Shown here piece by piece: positions 14,552 through 23,653 of a stretch of DNA of 41,880 nt. The stretch is from an uncultured Prevotella sp. (GTDB lineage Bacteria; Bacteroidota; Bacteroidia; Bacteroidales; Bacteroidaceae), in contig CAJOFA010000020.1 in NCBI GenBank assembly GCA_905233985.1, forward strand, positions 1 to 41,880, given 5' to 3'. The position numbers were made by a program, and so were the translations under genes. The notes under the pieces are model-generated. The model had not been told where the DNA came from and did no database searches. It saw only the letters and a program-made list of their open reading frames with translations. Position 1 is the first letter of the stretch; each line of letters begins with the position of its first letter.

Positions 14552-15322
14552 ATGAAAAAGTATATTTTAGATTTGACTGTTCGCTCCGTCGAACCTGTCG
14601 GCGGACGTTACGTGCTCATCAAACTCACCGGTGATGAGCCCCTGCCCGAGATGCTTCCGGGACAGTTCGTGGAGGTTCGCGTTGACCAATCGCCCACGAC
14701 ATTCCTACGCCGGCCTATTTCCATCAATTTTGTGAATCGTGAGCAGAACGAGCTATGGCTGTTAGTGGCTGCCATCGGTAACGGTACACGCCGTTTGGCA
14801 TCGTTGCACGAGGGCGAGAATTTGAATTGCGTCCTGCCGTTGGGTAATGGGTTTACGATGCCGACGAAGGCTGATGAGCGGTTGTTGTTGGTAGGAGGTG
14901 GAGTAGGGGTTGCCCCGCTGCTCTACATGGGTGCTGAGATGAAGCGTATGGGCTGTGAGCCGACGTTCCTGCTGGGTGCCCGTAGTGCCAAGGACCTGCT
15001 GATGCTGGATGAGTTTCGGCAGTATGGTCGGGTATTCGTTACTACCGAGGACGGTTCCGAGGGTGAGCGTGGCTTCGTGACGAACCACTCGCTGCTCTCG
15101 CAGGAGCAGTTTGACCGCATCGCTACCTGCGGCCCCAAGCCGATGATGGTGGCTGTGGCACGCTATGCTGCGAAAGTGTCTGTCGAGTGCGAGGTGTCGT
15201 TGGAGAACATGATGGCTTGTGGCCTCGGCGCCTGTCTCTGCTGTGTGGAGAAGACCACTGAGGGAAACCTCTGTGTATGTAAGGAAGGACCGGTGTTTAA
15301 CACCAAACGATTGTTATGGTGA
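14552..15322 (+). CDS. pyrK: Dihydroorotate dehydrogenase B electron-transfer subunit, 256 aa
   Basis: PyrK carries FAD and a [2Fe-2S] cluster and passes electrons from PyrD to NAD+ in pyrimidine synthesis. The FAD-binding beta-barrel motif FLRRPISINF is at about residue 51. The NAD-binding GGGVGVAPLLYMG is near residue 113, and the C-terminal cysteine cluster reads MACGLGACLCCVEKT...CVCKEG at about 222-246. Length and order are normal. pyrD follows after 25 bases, so the two are one operon. Transcription may also come from the sigma/macro gene 24 bases upstream. Confidence 0.95.
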   Translation: MKKYILDLTVRSVEPVGGRYVLIKLTGDEPLPEMLPGQFVEVRVDQSPTTFLRRPISINFVNREQNELWLLVAAIGNGTRRLASLHEGENLNCVLPLGNGFTMPTKADERLLLVGGGVGVAPLLYMGAEMKRMGCEPTFLLGARSAKDLLMLDEFRQYGRVFVTTEDGSEGERGFVTNHSLLSQEQFDRIATCGPKPMMVAVARYAAKVSVECEVSLENMMACGLGACLCCVEKTTEGNLCVCKEGPVFNTKRLLW

Positions 15323-15347
15323 GCGTTGAGCCTTGAGAGTTTTGACT

Positions 15348-16259
15348 ATGAGTAATTTGCAAGTAAATATAGGAAGCCTGCGGCTGAAGAATCCCGTGAT
15401 GACTGCGTCGGGGACGTTCGGCTACGGCTTGGAGTTTCAGGACTTCGTGCCGCTCCATGAGTTGGGCGGCATCATTGTCAAGGGTACCACGCTTCATCCG
15501 CGTGAGGGCAATGACTATCCGCGTATGGCTGAGACGCCCAGCGGCATGCTCAATTGCGTGGGATTGCAGAACAAGGGTGTTGATTACTTCTGCGAGCAGA
15601 TCTATCCGCAGATTAAGGACATCGGCACGAATATGATTGTCAACGTCAGCGGTTCGTCACCTGACGACTATGCCGAGTGTGCTGCCCGCATTGATGCGCT
15701 GGAGCATATTCCCGCCATCGAGCTGAATATCTCGTGTCCCAACGTCAAGGACGGCGGTATGGCCTTCGGTGTGACATGTGCCGGAGCCGAGAGTGTGGTT
15801 CGTGCCGTCAGGAAGGCTTACCACAAGACGCTGATAGTGAAGCTCTCGCCTAACGTGACGAATATTTCCGATATTGCCCGCACGTGTGAGGCAGAAGGCG
15901 CCGATGCCGTGTCGCTCATCAATACGCTGATGGGTATGGCTATTGACATTGAGCGTCGCAAGCCTGTGCTGAGCATCAAGACCGGCGGGCTCTCTGGGCC
16001 TGCCGTCAAACCCGTTGCCTTGCGCATGGTGTGGCAGGTGGCGAGGGCTGTTAAGATTCCTGTTGTGGGGCTTGGCGGCATCATGACTGCCACCGACGCC
16101 ATTGAGTTCCTGATGGCTGGAGCTACGGCCATCGAGATAGGTACGGCAAACTTCATCGACCCTGCCGTGACCATCAAGGTACGTGATGGCATTGACGCGT
16201 GGCTCGACCGGCACGGCTGTCATTCCGTGCAGGAAATCATCGGGGCGTTAGAGGAATAA
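15348..16259 (+). CDS. pyrD: Dihydroorotate dehydrogenase, class 1B catalytic subunit, 303 aa
   Basis: Catalyses dihydroorotate to orotate with FMN; class 1B enzymes work with PyrK, whose gene is directly upstream. Motifs: [13 protein letters not shown] (N-terminal FMN region), [12 protein letters not shown], the active-site loop [13 protein letters not shown] with the catalytic cysteine near residue 130, KLSPNVTNI, and [19 protein letters not shown] with AIEIGTANF for phosphate binding. The open frame extends to a TTG at 15333, but [16 protein letters not shown] at 15348 matches the family start. A strong bidirectional terminator follows. Confidence 0.96.
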   Translation: MSNLQVNIGSLRLKNPVMTASGTFGYGLEFQDFVPLHELGGIIVKGTTLHPREGNDYPRMAETPSGMLNCVGLQNKGVDYFCEQIYPQIKDIGTNMIVNVSGSSPDDYAECAARIDALEHIPAIELNISCPNVKDGGMAFGVTCAGAESVVRAVRKAYHKTLIVKLSPNVTNISDIARTCEAEGADAVSLINTLMGMAIDIERRKPVLSIKTGGLSGPAVKPVALRMVWQVARAVKIPVVGLGGIMTATDAIEFLMAGATAIEIGTANFIDPAVTIKVRDGIDAWLDRHGCHSVQEIIGALEE

Positions 16260-16272
16260 ATAAAGGAATAAA

Positions 16273-16310
16273 ACAAGAAAGAGGGCACGGCGCCCTCTTT
16301 CTTGTTTATT
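16273..16310. terminator. Bidirectional terminator between pyrD and glnN
   Basis: 14-bp perfect stem (ACAAGAAAGAGGGC with GCCCTCTTTCTTGT), 5-base loop, A-rich on the left and T-rich on the right, so it works for both convergent genes. Confidence 0.9.
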
Positions 16311-16328
16311 GATGATCTTGTTTATTGA

Positions 16329-18587
16329 TTATCTGATAAACAACAGTTCGCGGTACTTGGGCAATGTCCAAAGCCCGTCCTCGACAATCATTTCGAGTTT
16401 GTCCGTCTCGCTGCGGATAGCTTCCATGTGGGAGCAGACGGTGTCGTGATAGGCGATGGCGCGCTGATGGATGTCCGTGATGCGGTTTGCCACGCGACGT
16501 GCATCGGTGAGTTCTTCTACCAGCTGTTCTATACGTTCCGTACGCTCGGCAATCTCCTCAATCAGTTTGATGTTACGGGCAGAGAGCTTATTGGCTTTCT
16601 CTGTCGAGAACAAGGACGAAGAGAAAATCTCCTTGATGCCTTGTACGTTCTTGATAAGCTTGCTCTGGTAGTGCGTGGCAACGGGGATGATATGATTCAT
16701 GGCCATATCGCCCAGCACACGTGCCTCTATCTGTACGGTCTTCACGTAGGTCTCCCATTTCACCTCGTTACGGGCTTCCAGTTCCTTGTGGTTCATTACC
16801 TTCGTACTCTCGAACATGCGGATGCTCTCTTCGTCAAGGTAACGCTCGAAGATGACGGGACATGATTTCTCCACGTCGAGGCCGCGGCGGGCAGCCTCCT
16901 CCACCCATTCCTCGCTGTAGCCGTTGCCGTCGAAGCGTACGGGCTTGCATGCCTTGATGTCTTCGCGCAGCACGTCAACGATAGCGTGGAACAGAGCCGT
17001 ATGACCAGTGCCTTCCGAGTACTCAGGCTTTCCGGAGTATTCCGAGACTTTCTGATCCACGCGTTGCTTGAAACTGGCAAGGGCTTCTGCCATCGCTGCG
17101 TTGAGGGCAATCATGGCCGAGGCGCAGTTGACGCTGGAACCCGGTGCACGGAACTCGAAGCGGTTGCCGGTGAAGGCAAAGGGCGACGTGCGGTTACGGT
17201 CGGTATTATCAACGATGAGGTCGGGAATCTGTGGGATGTCAATCTCCCGCTGGAGGTTTGAAATCTGCGGCTTGAGATTAGAGGTCTGCTCGATGTGGTC
17301 AAGCAATCCGGAGACATATTGTCCTAAGAACGAGCTGATGATGGCAGGGGGAGCCTCATTGCCGCCCAAGCGGTGGGCGTTGGTAGCACTCATGATGCTG
17401 GCCTTCAGCAGCCCGTTGTGTCGCCAGACGGCCATCAGCGTCTCCACGATGAACGTGACGAAGCGCAAAGTCTCGTTGATGGATGCCTCGGGGTGGGCGG
17501 CGTCCGTCTTGGCGGGAGCATGGAGTAGCACGCCCGTGTCGGTCGATAGGCTCCAGTTGTTGTGCTTGCCCGAGCCATTGATGCCATCAAAGGGCTTTTC
17601 GTGAAGCAACACACGGAAACCATGCTTGCGGGCCACTTTCTTCATGAGTGACATGAGCAGCATGTTATGATCGACGGCGAGGTTACACTCTTCGAAGATG
17701 GGTGCCAGCTCGAACTGGTTGGGTGCCACCTCGTTGTGGCGCGTCTTACAGGGAATGGCCAGCTCCAGCGCCTGTATCTCCAGGTCTTTCATAAATGCCT
17801 GCACGCGGTCGGGGATGGTGCCGAAGTAGTGGTCGTCCATCTGCTGGTTCTTTGCCGACTCGTGTCCCAGCAGGGTGCGTCCCGTCATGAGCAGGTCGGG
17901 GCGGGCAGAGTAGAGCCCTTCATCGACGAGGAAATACTCCTGTTCCCAGCCGAGGTTTACCGTCACCTTCTTTACGTCGGAATAGAAGAAGCGGCAGACA
18001 TCCGTTGCGGCCTTATCGACGGCATGTAGTGAGCGCAGCAGCGGGGCCTTGTAGTCGAGTGCCTCGCCCGTATAGGCGATGAAGATGGTGGGGATACACA
18101 GCGTGTCGTCAATGATGAAGACTGGCGACGTGGGGTCCCATGCCGAGTAGCCGCGAGCCTCGAAGGTGTTGCGGATGCCACCGTTGGGGAACGACGAGGC
18201 GTCGGGCTCCTGCTGTACGAGCAGCTTGCCGCTGAACTTCTCTATCACACCGCCCTGGCCGTTGTGCTCGATGAAGGCGTCGTGCTTCTCTGCCGTGCCT
18301 TCGGTGAGTGGCTGGAACCAGTGTGTGTAGTGCGTGACGCCCATCTCCATAGCCCACTGCTTCATGCCTGCGGCTACCGCGTCGGCGATGCTCCGGTCGA
18401 GGCGTGCGCCGTTGTCCATCACGTCCGTCATCTTCGTATAGACGTCGGACGGCAGGTAGTGGAACATCTTGTCGCGTGTAAATACATACTTGCCGAAATA
18501 TTCCGACGGGCGTTCCGCCGGTGTCTTCACGTCGAGCGGCTTCTTCTTGAATGCCTCTGCGACTACTTGGAATCTCAGGTTGTTCAT
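16329..18587 (-). CDS. glnN: Glutamine synthetase type III, 752 aa
   Basis: ATP-dependent synthesis of glutamine from glutamate and ammonia. Signatures of GSIII: AEWTP-like N-terminal region ending FGKYVFTRDKM, TVNLGWEQEYFLVDE, the catalytic block FDGINGSGKHNNWSLSTDTG, and DNTDRNRTSPFAFTGNRFEF with RAPGSSVNCASAM. Family members are usually about 730 residues; this one carries extra residues TSNLKPQISNLQ at about 434-445, encoded by a repeat with a 14-base period just before the conserved EIDIPQIPDLIVDNTDRNRT block. It starts four bases after the aguB stop, so the two form an operon driven by the promoter upstream of aguB. Confidence 0.96.
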   Translation of the reverse strand: MNNLRFQVVAEAFKKKPLDVKTPAERPSEYFGKYVFTRDKMFHYLPSDVYTKMTDVMDNGARLDRSIADAVAAGMKQWAMEMGVTHYTHWFQPLTEGTAEKHDAFIEHNGQGGVIEKFSGKLLVQQEPDASSFPNGGIRNTFEARGYSAWDPTSPVFIIDDTLCIPTIFIAYTGEALDYKAPLLRSLHAVDKAATDVCRFFYSDVKKVTVNLGWEQEYFLVDEGLYSARPDLLMTGRTLLGHESAKNQQMDDHYFGTIPDRVQAFMKDLEIQALELAIPCKTRHNEVAPNQFELAPIFEECNLAVDHNMLLMSLMKKVARKHGFRVLLHEKPFDGINGSGKHNNWSLSTDTGVLLHAPAKTDAAHPEASINETLRFVTFIVETLMAVWRHNGLLKASIMSATNAHRLGGNEAPPAIISSFLGQYVSGLLDHIEQTSNLKPQISNLQREIDIPQIPDLIVDNTDRNRTSPFAFTGNRFEFRAPGSSVNCASAMIALNAAMAEALASFKQRVDQKVSEYSGKPEYSEGTGHTALFHAIVDVLREDIKACKPVRFDGNGYSEEWVEEAARRGLDVEKSCPVIFERYLDEESIRMFESTKVMNHKELEARNEVKWETYVKTVQIEARVLGDMAMNHIIPVATHYQSKLIKNVQGIKEIFSSSLFSTEKANKLSARNIKLIEEIAERTERIEQLVEELTDARRVANRITDIHQRAIAYHDTVCSHMEAIRSETDKLEMIVEDGLWTLPKYRELLFIR
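17254..17287 (-). repeat. 14-bp-period repeat translated inside glnN
   Basis: Two imperfect 14-base units plus flanks, read as SNLKPQISNLQ in a surface-type loop of GlnN. The second half (ATTTCAAACC) resembles the reverse complement of the TTTGAAG heptamers at 38453-38487. Confidence 0.6.
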
Positions 18588-18591
18588 TGAA

Positions 18592-19470
18592 TTATTCCTC
18601 TATAAACCGTTTCGTTATTTCATTATATTCATCTATGCGGCGGTCACGCAGGAACGGCCACCAGCGGCGCACCTGCTCGCTGCGCTTCATGTCAACGTCA
18701 ACGACCGCCTCCGCCTCTTCGTTCTCGGGAGCCTCGTAGAGCAACTCGCCCTGCGGCCCTGCCACGAACGACGTGCCCCAGAATTTGATAAATTCTTCAT
18801 TCTTCATTTTTAATTCTTCATTCCCCACGCGGTTCACGGTGATGACGGGCAGCCCGTTGGCTACGGCATGTCCGCGCTGTACCGTCTGCCACGCCATGCG
18901 CTGGCGCTGTTGCTCATCGGCTGTGTCGTTCGCGTCGTAGCCGATGGCGGTGGGGTAGATGAGCAGCTCGGCGCCCTTCAGCGCCATCAGACGTGCTGCC
19001 TCGGGGTACCACTGATCCCAGCAGACGAGCACTCCCAGCCGTCCCACGCTGGTGTCGATGGGTTCGAAGCCCAGGTCGCCCGGCGTGAAGTAGAACTTCT
19101 CATAGTAGCCAGGGTCATCAGGGATGTGCATCTTACGGTATTTACCGGCTATCGTGCCGTCCTTCTCCATCACCACCGCCGTGTTGTGGTAGAGCCCTGG
19201 CGCACGGCGCTCAAAGAGCGAGGTGACGATGACCACGCCCAGCTCCTTGGCCAGCTGTCCGAAGAACTCCGTGGAAGGGCCCGGGATAGGCTCTGCCTGG
19301 TCGAACGTGTCAACGTCCTCCACCTGACAGAAGTAGAGCCCGTTGTGCAGCTCCTGCAGCACAATCAGCTCAGCACCCTCATTTGCCAGCTTCCTGATTT
19401 TCTCTGCCAGCCGCGCCTTGTTCTCCTCGCGGTCGGCTGTGTTGTGTTGTTGTATGATACCTATCTTCAT
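18592..19470 (-). CDS. aguB: N-carbamoylputrescine amidase (carbon-nitrogen hydrolase), 292 aa
   Basis: Nitrilase-superfamily enzyme that turns N-carbamoylputrescine into putrescine, CO2 and ammonia. The catalytic triad is visible: E40 (VLQELHNGLYF), K113 (KYRKMHIPDDPGYYEKFYF) and C150 (GVLVCWDQWYPEAARLMA). The HIPDDPGYYEKFYFTPGD block is characteristic of the AguB branch. The agmatine deiminase gene for the preceding step is about 5 kb away on the same strand. Residues about 217-226 (NEELKMKNEE) are encoded by a heptameric repeat, an insertion relative to what I remember of the family. It is followed by glnN after four bases. Confidence 0.93.
   Translation of the reverse strand: MKIGIIQQHNTADREENKARLAEKIRKLANEGAELIVLQELHNGLYFCQVEDVDTFDQAEPIPGPSTEFFGQLAKELGVVIVTSLFERRAPGLYHNTAVVMEKDGTIAGKYRKMHIPDDPGYYEKFYFTPGDLGFEPIDTSVGRLGVLVCWDQWYPEAARLMALKGAELLIYPTAIGYDANDTADEQQRQRMAWQTVQRGHAVANGLPVITVNRVGNEELKMKNEEFIKFWGTSFVAGPQGELLYEAPENEEAEAVVDVDMKRSEQVRRWWPFLRDRRIDEYNEITKRFIEE
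18795..18822 (-). repeat. Heptamer array AATGAAG x4 inside aguB
   Basis: Four 7-base units on the minus strand (AATGAAG, AATTAAA, AATGAAG, AATGAAG), translated as part of NEELKMKNEEF. The same unit recurs in agmatine deiminase at 23862-23892. Confidence 0.85.
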
Positions 19471-19503
19471 AATCGTCCGCTATCTCCTTTTCAAACATCG
19501 CTG

Positions 19504-19534
19504 CAAAGGTAATCATTTCTTCTGAATTAGCAAA
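19504..19534 (-). promoter_or_regulatory. Bacteroidota-type promoter for aguB-glnN
   Basis: On the minus strand TTTG (19534-19531), 19 bases, TACCTTTG (19511-19504). The start codon at 19470 is about 30 bases from the inferred transcription start. Confidence 0.8.
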
Positions 19535-19571
19535 ACAGTCATAGGTTTATTCGTAAAATTGTTGTTTAATA

Positions 19572-19603
19572 TTTGGCAATTTTCTGAATTCTATGTATCT
19601 TTG
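19572..19603 (+). promoter_or_regulatory. Bacteroidota-type promoter for the DUF4153 gene
   Basis: TTTG (19572-19575), 20 bases, TATCTTTG (19596-19603). The first ATG of the open frame (19593) lies inside the promoter, which sets the true start at 19635. Confidence 0.85.
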
Positions 19604-19634
19604 CCCCATCTTAAAGATAATTGCATTAAAACCT

Positions 19635-21296
19635 ATGAGTACAAAACTAAAATCATTGTTACGGCAGATGCTGCAAAGTCCCCGGCACTTTCCTGTTGAG
19701 ATGGCTTTGGGAGTGGCGTTCTTTATCATCGCAGTATGGTCCAGTGAGACCAATGCATGGAACGAAGCAACAAAACATTGGGAGAGTGACGTCAACAACG
19801 AAATACTTTTGCTTTTCGTTCCGCTGATGGCATTGACATTTTGGCTCCATCGTGTTAATCGCTGGGCTTATCTTGCCTCGTTCTTCCTCTTCCTGCCCTT
19901 GATGGCACTTGACCTGAAACCGTTTCTCTGGACATACGGCTTTGCGTTCACCTACGTCTTAGCAGGCATTCTATTTGTCGTTGGAAATAAACGATTGGAC
20001 AATCGCTCCTTTGCGGCTCATGCCTTGCATGTAGTCACTCAGTTGTTCTTTGGCTTGCTCATTAGCGGCATCCTCAGTTTGGCGGTTCTGGCCATTGTTG
20101 CTTCCTTCATCTACATCTTCGGCATTGACGAACCAGAGCACCTCTACGAGCATATCTATCAATTCATTTGGTTCGTACTGGCTCCACAGGTGTGCTGCAC
20201 TCTGATCCGTCAGAACGAGGACGAGGTCACCGAACCCTTCAAGGTGTTACGGCTCATTCTCAATTTCATCCTCTCGCCAGCTGTCATCATCTACGCCGTT
20301 ATCCTCTATACCTATTTTATAAAGATTGTATTCCAATGGGATTTGCCCAAGGGTGGTGTAGCATGGATGGTCATGGGATTTATCACCGCGGCACTTGTAG
20401 GTCGTGTGGCACAATCGATACTCACCAAACGATACTACGACTGGTTCTACCGCTATTTCACGCTGATAGCCATTCCTCCGCTCATCATGTACTGGATTGG
20501 CTCCATTTACCGCATCCGTCTTTACAGTTTCACCGAGAGCCGTTTCTACTTGATGGTGGCAGGTGTGCTGATGACGCTCTTCGTGCTGATGCTATGGAAG
20601 GAGCGTACACGTCGATACCAGTTGATGGCACTCATCTTTGGCGCAGTTGTCATCCTCTTCACCTATATCCCTGGTATTTCTTCCAAGAGCATCGGATTGA
20701 GATGTCAGCAGCAGCGATTGGACAAACTCATTAGCGAAATGAAGCTGACGGATGCCAAGACGGGCATGCTGAACGACAGTATTAACATGGAACGCATTAT
20801 AAAAGACAGTCTGTTGTGCGAGCAATACAAAGATGTTTCCAGCGTTATTGATTATGTCCGCAAGGAAATCGGAACCGACGAGTTCAAGAAGCAATATGGC
20901 GAATGGACGCATTCGGAATATATTTTCATCTATAATAGTGACTTTGTCATTGTATCGGGCACCTGGCTTAACAAAAAAATACCCGTTGACTTGGGCGACT
21001 ATAACATGATGCTTCCAAGTAATCTATACCAATGCAGCTTTGATGGAAAGACGGTTACCATCAAGAATAATATTGCCATTCAGCAAAATGAAGAGGTAGT
21101 TCTTGAGTACCCCATCAATTCCATCTTCAGACAGGACTCTATACTCCAGCAGCATCCAGAGCAGTTGCTTGTCTATCGTAACGACTCGCTCATGTTGGTA
21201 CTTGCGAATATATGCATCGATGATACCGCTATTACTGATGTCAACCATAACGATTTCGTGTTGTTTAAGAAGCAATCAAAAAAGTCAAAGCCCTAA
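19635..21296 (+). CDS. Polytopic membrane protein, DUF4153-like, 553 aa
   Basis: About ten hydrophobic segments fill residues 25-350, for example EMALGVAFFIIAVW, ILLLFVPLMALTFWL, FTYVLAGILFVVGN and LVAPQV-type helices. They are followed by a hydrophilic C-terminal part of about 200 residues with no motif I know. Length and pattern match DUF4153 membrane proteins of Bacteroidota, whose function is unknown. The family name is recalled and not searched. It shares a divergent promoter region with aguB and is followed after 32 bases by a small cysteine/histidine-rich protein gene in the same direction. Confidence 0.75.
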   Translation: MSTKLKSLLRQMLQSPRHFPVEMALGVAFFIIAVWSSETNAWNEATKHWESDVNNEILLLFVPLMALTFWLHRVNRWAYLASFFLFLPLMALDLKPFLWTYGFAFTYVLAGILFVVGNKRLDNRSFAAHALHVVTQLFFGLLISGILSLAVLAIVASFIYIFGIDEPEHLYEHIYQFIWFVLAPQVCCTLIRQNEDEVTEPFKVLRLILNFILSPAVIIYAVILYTYFIKIVFQWDLPKGGVAWMVMGFITAALVGRVAQSILTKRYYDWFYRYFTLIAIPPLIMYWIGSIYRIRLYSFTESRFYLMVAGVLMTLFVLMLWKERTRRYQLMALIFGAVVILFTYIPGISSKSIGLRCQQQRLDKLISEMKLTDAKTGMLNDSINMERIIKDSLLCEQYKDVSSVIDYVRKEIGTDEFKKQYGEWTHSEYIFIYNSDFVIVSGTWLNKKIPVDLGDYNMMLPSNLYQCSFDGKTVTIKNNIAIQQNEEVVLEYPINSIFRQDSILQQHPEQLLVYRNDSLMLVLANICIDDTAITDVNHNDFVLFKKQSKKSKP

Positions 21297-21328
21297 GACA
21301 ATACATAAACATATAACTCACTACAACT

Positions 21329-21769
21329 ATGGAAGAAAAAGAATTGACTTTTGATGATGCCCCTTTGAGGTATCCCATTTGCTACAACGAGCAGTGTAGC
21401 AAGCACGGAGAATGTATGCACTACCACATGGGTACGCTCGTGCCGTCACGCAAGAAGTTGGGTTGGGCCGTCTATCCTACTGCCTGGAAGGATGGCGAAT
21501 GTAGCTTTTTCCGTGAAAAGCACCCCGTCAGAATGGCTTGGGGATTCAACGGAATCTATAAGAAACTGAGCAAGCACGATGCTGCAGATGCTCGCTTGAT
21601 GGTTCGCCAATATTTTAATATGGGTAAAGGCGAATACTACCGCCACCATCACGGGGAGAAACTTCTTTCACCTAAACAACAGCAGGAAATCCTACACATC
21701 GTTTCTCAATGTGGAAGTATTGAGGGAGTAGAGTTCGACCATTACGTCACAGCCTACGATTTCACATAG
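21329..21769 (+). CDS. Small Cys/His-rich protein, probably DUF6078, 146 aa
   Basis: A soluble protein with YPICYNEQCSKHGECMHYHM at about residues 17-36, an arrangement of cysteines and histidines that could bind a metal, then SRKKLGWAVYPTAWKDGECSFFREK. The C-terminal half contains DAADARLMVRQYFNMGKGEYYRHHHGEKLLSPKQ, a basic helical part that could contact nucleic acid; that is a guess. I recall this architecture as DUF6078 of Bacteroidales, of unknown function. It is likely in an operon with the DUF4153 gene, as the gap is 32 bases with no terminator. Confidence 0.65.
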   Translation: MEEKELTFDDAPLRYPICYNEQCSKHGECMHYHMGTLVPSRKKLGWAVYPTAWKDGECSFFREKHPVRMAWGFNGIYKKLSKHDAADARLMVRQYFNMGKGEYYRHHHGEKLLSPKQQQEILHIVSQCGSIEGVEFDHYVTAYDFT

Positions 21770-21780
21770 TGGATAACGAT

Positions 21781-21845
21781 AAAGTCCCTTGGGGGGACCG
21801 AAACGGTCCCCCCAAGGGACCAATATGGTCCCCCCAGGGGACTTT
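21781..21845. repeat. GC-rich three-armed palindrome upstream of adenine deaminase
   Basis: GTCCCTTGGGGGGACCG (21784-21800), loop AAA, then its exact complement (21804-21820): a perfect 17-bp hairpin. After CAATAT a third arm GGTCCCCCCAGGGGACTTT (21827-21845) can pair instead with the left arm, extended to AAAGTCCC. It may terminate the upstream operon, act as an attenuator, or be a REP-type element. Confidence 0.8.
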
Positions 21846-21879
21846 CAATAGTATTGATGCAAATAATTGCCCCAAAGTG

Positions 21880-21909
21880 TTGGAAGTTTGGAAAATATTT
21901 GTATCTTTG
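21880..21909 (+). promoter_or_regulatory. Promoter for adenine deaminase
   Basis: TTG (21880-21882), 19 bases, TATCTTTG (21902-21909); ATG at 21970 gives a leader of about 55 bases. Confidence 0.65.
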
Positions 21910-21969
21910 CACCATCATGCTGCGAGCCTGCTTGCGCAGCCTTGTCGTACAACTAAAAATCATAAAGCA

Positions 21970-23643
21970 ATGAAGACATATCCAGGACATATAGTTGATG
22001 TGATGCGCCGCGAGGTTTTCGACGGCGAGGTGGTGGTGGATGGCGGACGCATCGTGCAGGTGAAGCGTTGTGAGCTGCCCGATACAGGGAAACAATGGCC
22101 TTATCTGATGCCGGGGTTTATCGACAGTCACGTGCATATAGAGAGTAGCATGATGGCTCCCCGCGAGTTTGCCCGTGTGGCAGCCGTTCACGGCACCATC
22201 GGCGTGGTGGCCGACCCGCACGAGATTGGCAACGTGCTGGGTATCGAGGGCGTTGACTATATGATACGGTCGGGTCGTGAAGCTACGTTCAACTTCTGCT
22301 TTGCTGCACCCAGCTGCGTGCCGGCATACGGCGGAGGCATCGAAACCAGCGGTGCCGTGATTGATGCCGCCGGCGTGGAAGAGCTGATGGCCCGCGACGA
22401 CATCGGCGTGCTGGGCGAGATGATGAACTTCCCGGGTGTGCTGGGCAATGACCCGGAGGTGATGCGTAAGATACGTGCTGCTCATGCTCACGGAAAACCC
22501 GTGGACGGTCATGCCCCCGGGTTGGTCGGCGACGAGCGCCAGCGCTATGCCCAGGCAGGCATTTCTACCGACCATGAGTGTGCTACGCTGGAGGAGGGAC
22601 GTGCCTGTATCTCGGCCGGCATGAAGGTCATCATCCGCGAGGGTAGTGCAGCAAGAGACTATGACAAGCTTTGTCCGTTGATTGACGAGTCGCCCGACGA
22701 GGTGATGTTCTGTACCGATGACTGTCATCCCGAAGACCTGATTCGCGGACATATCAACCTGTTGGTCAGGCGTTCCCTGGCCGAGGGCTATGACCTATGG
22801 AACACCCTGACGGTTGCGAGCATCACACCGCTGCGTCACTATCAGCTGGATTGGGGCATGCTGCAGGAAGGGGATGCGGCCAACTTCATTGCCGTCGATG
22901 GGCTTCATCCGCAATTTCGCGTGTTAAAGACCGTCATCAAGGGCATTGAGGTGTACGACTGTGATGCGACGGCGGGCTCATTGCCGCCTTCCAGCCGTCA
23001 TGAAGAAGAAGTCAGCGGCACCAACGAATATCCCAACTTCTTTGTGGCCAGTAAGCTGACGGCCGATGACATCCGCACCGAGCTCAAGGTCTCTGAGACG
23101 GCCCATATCATGAACGTCACCGACGGCAGCCTCTATACGGGGCATGAAGAGGTGACCATCACGGGCAATCCTATTGAGGACTCCCGATATCCGTGGGACG
23201 AGGTGCAGAAGATTGTCGTGCTGAACCGTTACGAGCCCGATGCCCGTCCTGTGGTGGGACGGGTGCGCGGCTTCAATCTGACGCACGGCGCCATTGCCTG
23301 CTCTGTGGCTCACGACTGCCATAATATCGTGGCCATCGGGGCGAGCGATGAGTACCTGCTGAGAGCCATCAACCGCATCATCGAGATGAAGGGAGGACTG
23401 GTGGCTGTCTCTGGTGACGAGATGGCCGAGCTGGCATTACCCATTGCGGGCCTGATGTCTCCGTTGAGTGGCGATGAGGTGGCTTGTCGTGGTTCGCGAC
23501 TCCATGAGATGGTGCGTCAGGCAGGATGCACGATGAAGGCTCCGTTCATCACGATGGCCTTCCTTTGTCTGCCTGTCATCCCGGAACTGAAGATTACCGA
23601 CAAGTATCTCTGGGACAGTAAGAACATGAAGGTAATCAGCTAA
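21970..23643 (+). CDS. ade: Adenine deaminase, 557 aa
   Basis: Converts adenine to hypoxanthine and ammonia (purine salvage). This is the amidohydrolase-type enzyme. Motifs: PGFIDSHVHIESSMM (metal-binding HxH), VADPHEIGNVLG, GKPVDGHAPGL, ISTDHECATLEEGR and VMFCTDDCHPEDLI, in that order. The C-terminal domain includes HNIVAIGASDEYLLRAINRI and MKAPFITMAFLCLPVIPELK, typical of the family. The open frame extends to 21769, but codons before 21970 run through the palindrome and the promoter, so ATG 21970 (MKTYPGHIVDVMRR) is the start. It converges with agmatine deiminase with only ten bases between stops and no visible terminator. Confidence 0.95.
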   Translation: MKTYPGHIVDVMRREVFDGEVVVDGGRIVQVKRCELPDTGKQWPYLMPGFIDSHVHIESSMMAPREFARVAAVHGTIGVVADPHEIGNVLGIEGVDYMIRSGREATFNFCFAAPSCVPAYGGGIETSGAVIDAAGVEELMARDDIGVLGEMMNFPGVLGNDPEVMRKIRAAHAHGKPVDGHAPGLVGDERQRYAQAGISTDHECATLEEGRACISAGMKVIIREGSAARDYDKLCPLIDESPDEVMFCTDDCHPEDLIRGHINLLVRRSLAEGYDLWNTLTVASITPLRHYQLDWGMLQEGDAANFIAVDGLHPQFRVLKTVIKGIEVYDCDATAGSLPPSSRHEEEVSGTNEYPNFFVASKLTADDIRTELKVSETAHIMNVTDGSLYTGHEEVTITGNPIEDSRYPWDEVQKIVVLNRYEPDARPVVGRVRGFNLTHGAIACSVAHDCHNIVAIGASDEYLLRAINRIIEMKGGLVAVSGDEMAELALPIAGLMSPLSGDEVACRGSRLHEMVRQAGCTMKAPFITMAFLCLPVIPELKITDKYLWDSKNMKVIS

Positions 23644-23653
23644 AGAAGGTTTT

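Noticed and set aside
18588..18591. Separate promoter for glnN
   Set aside because: Only four bases separate it from aguB, and I saw no TAnnTTTG box close upstream on that strand.
19593..19634. Upstream ATG of the DUF4153 protein
   Set aside because: It lies inside the -7 element, so it cannot be on the mRNA.
21769..21969. 67-codon N-terminal extension of adenine deaminase
   Set aside because: It is read through the GC palindrome and the promoter; the family start and the promoter position both favour ATG 21970.
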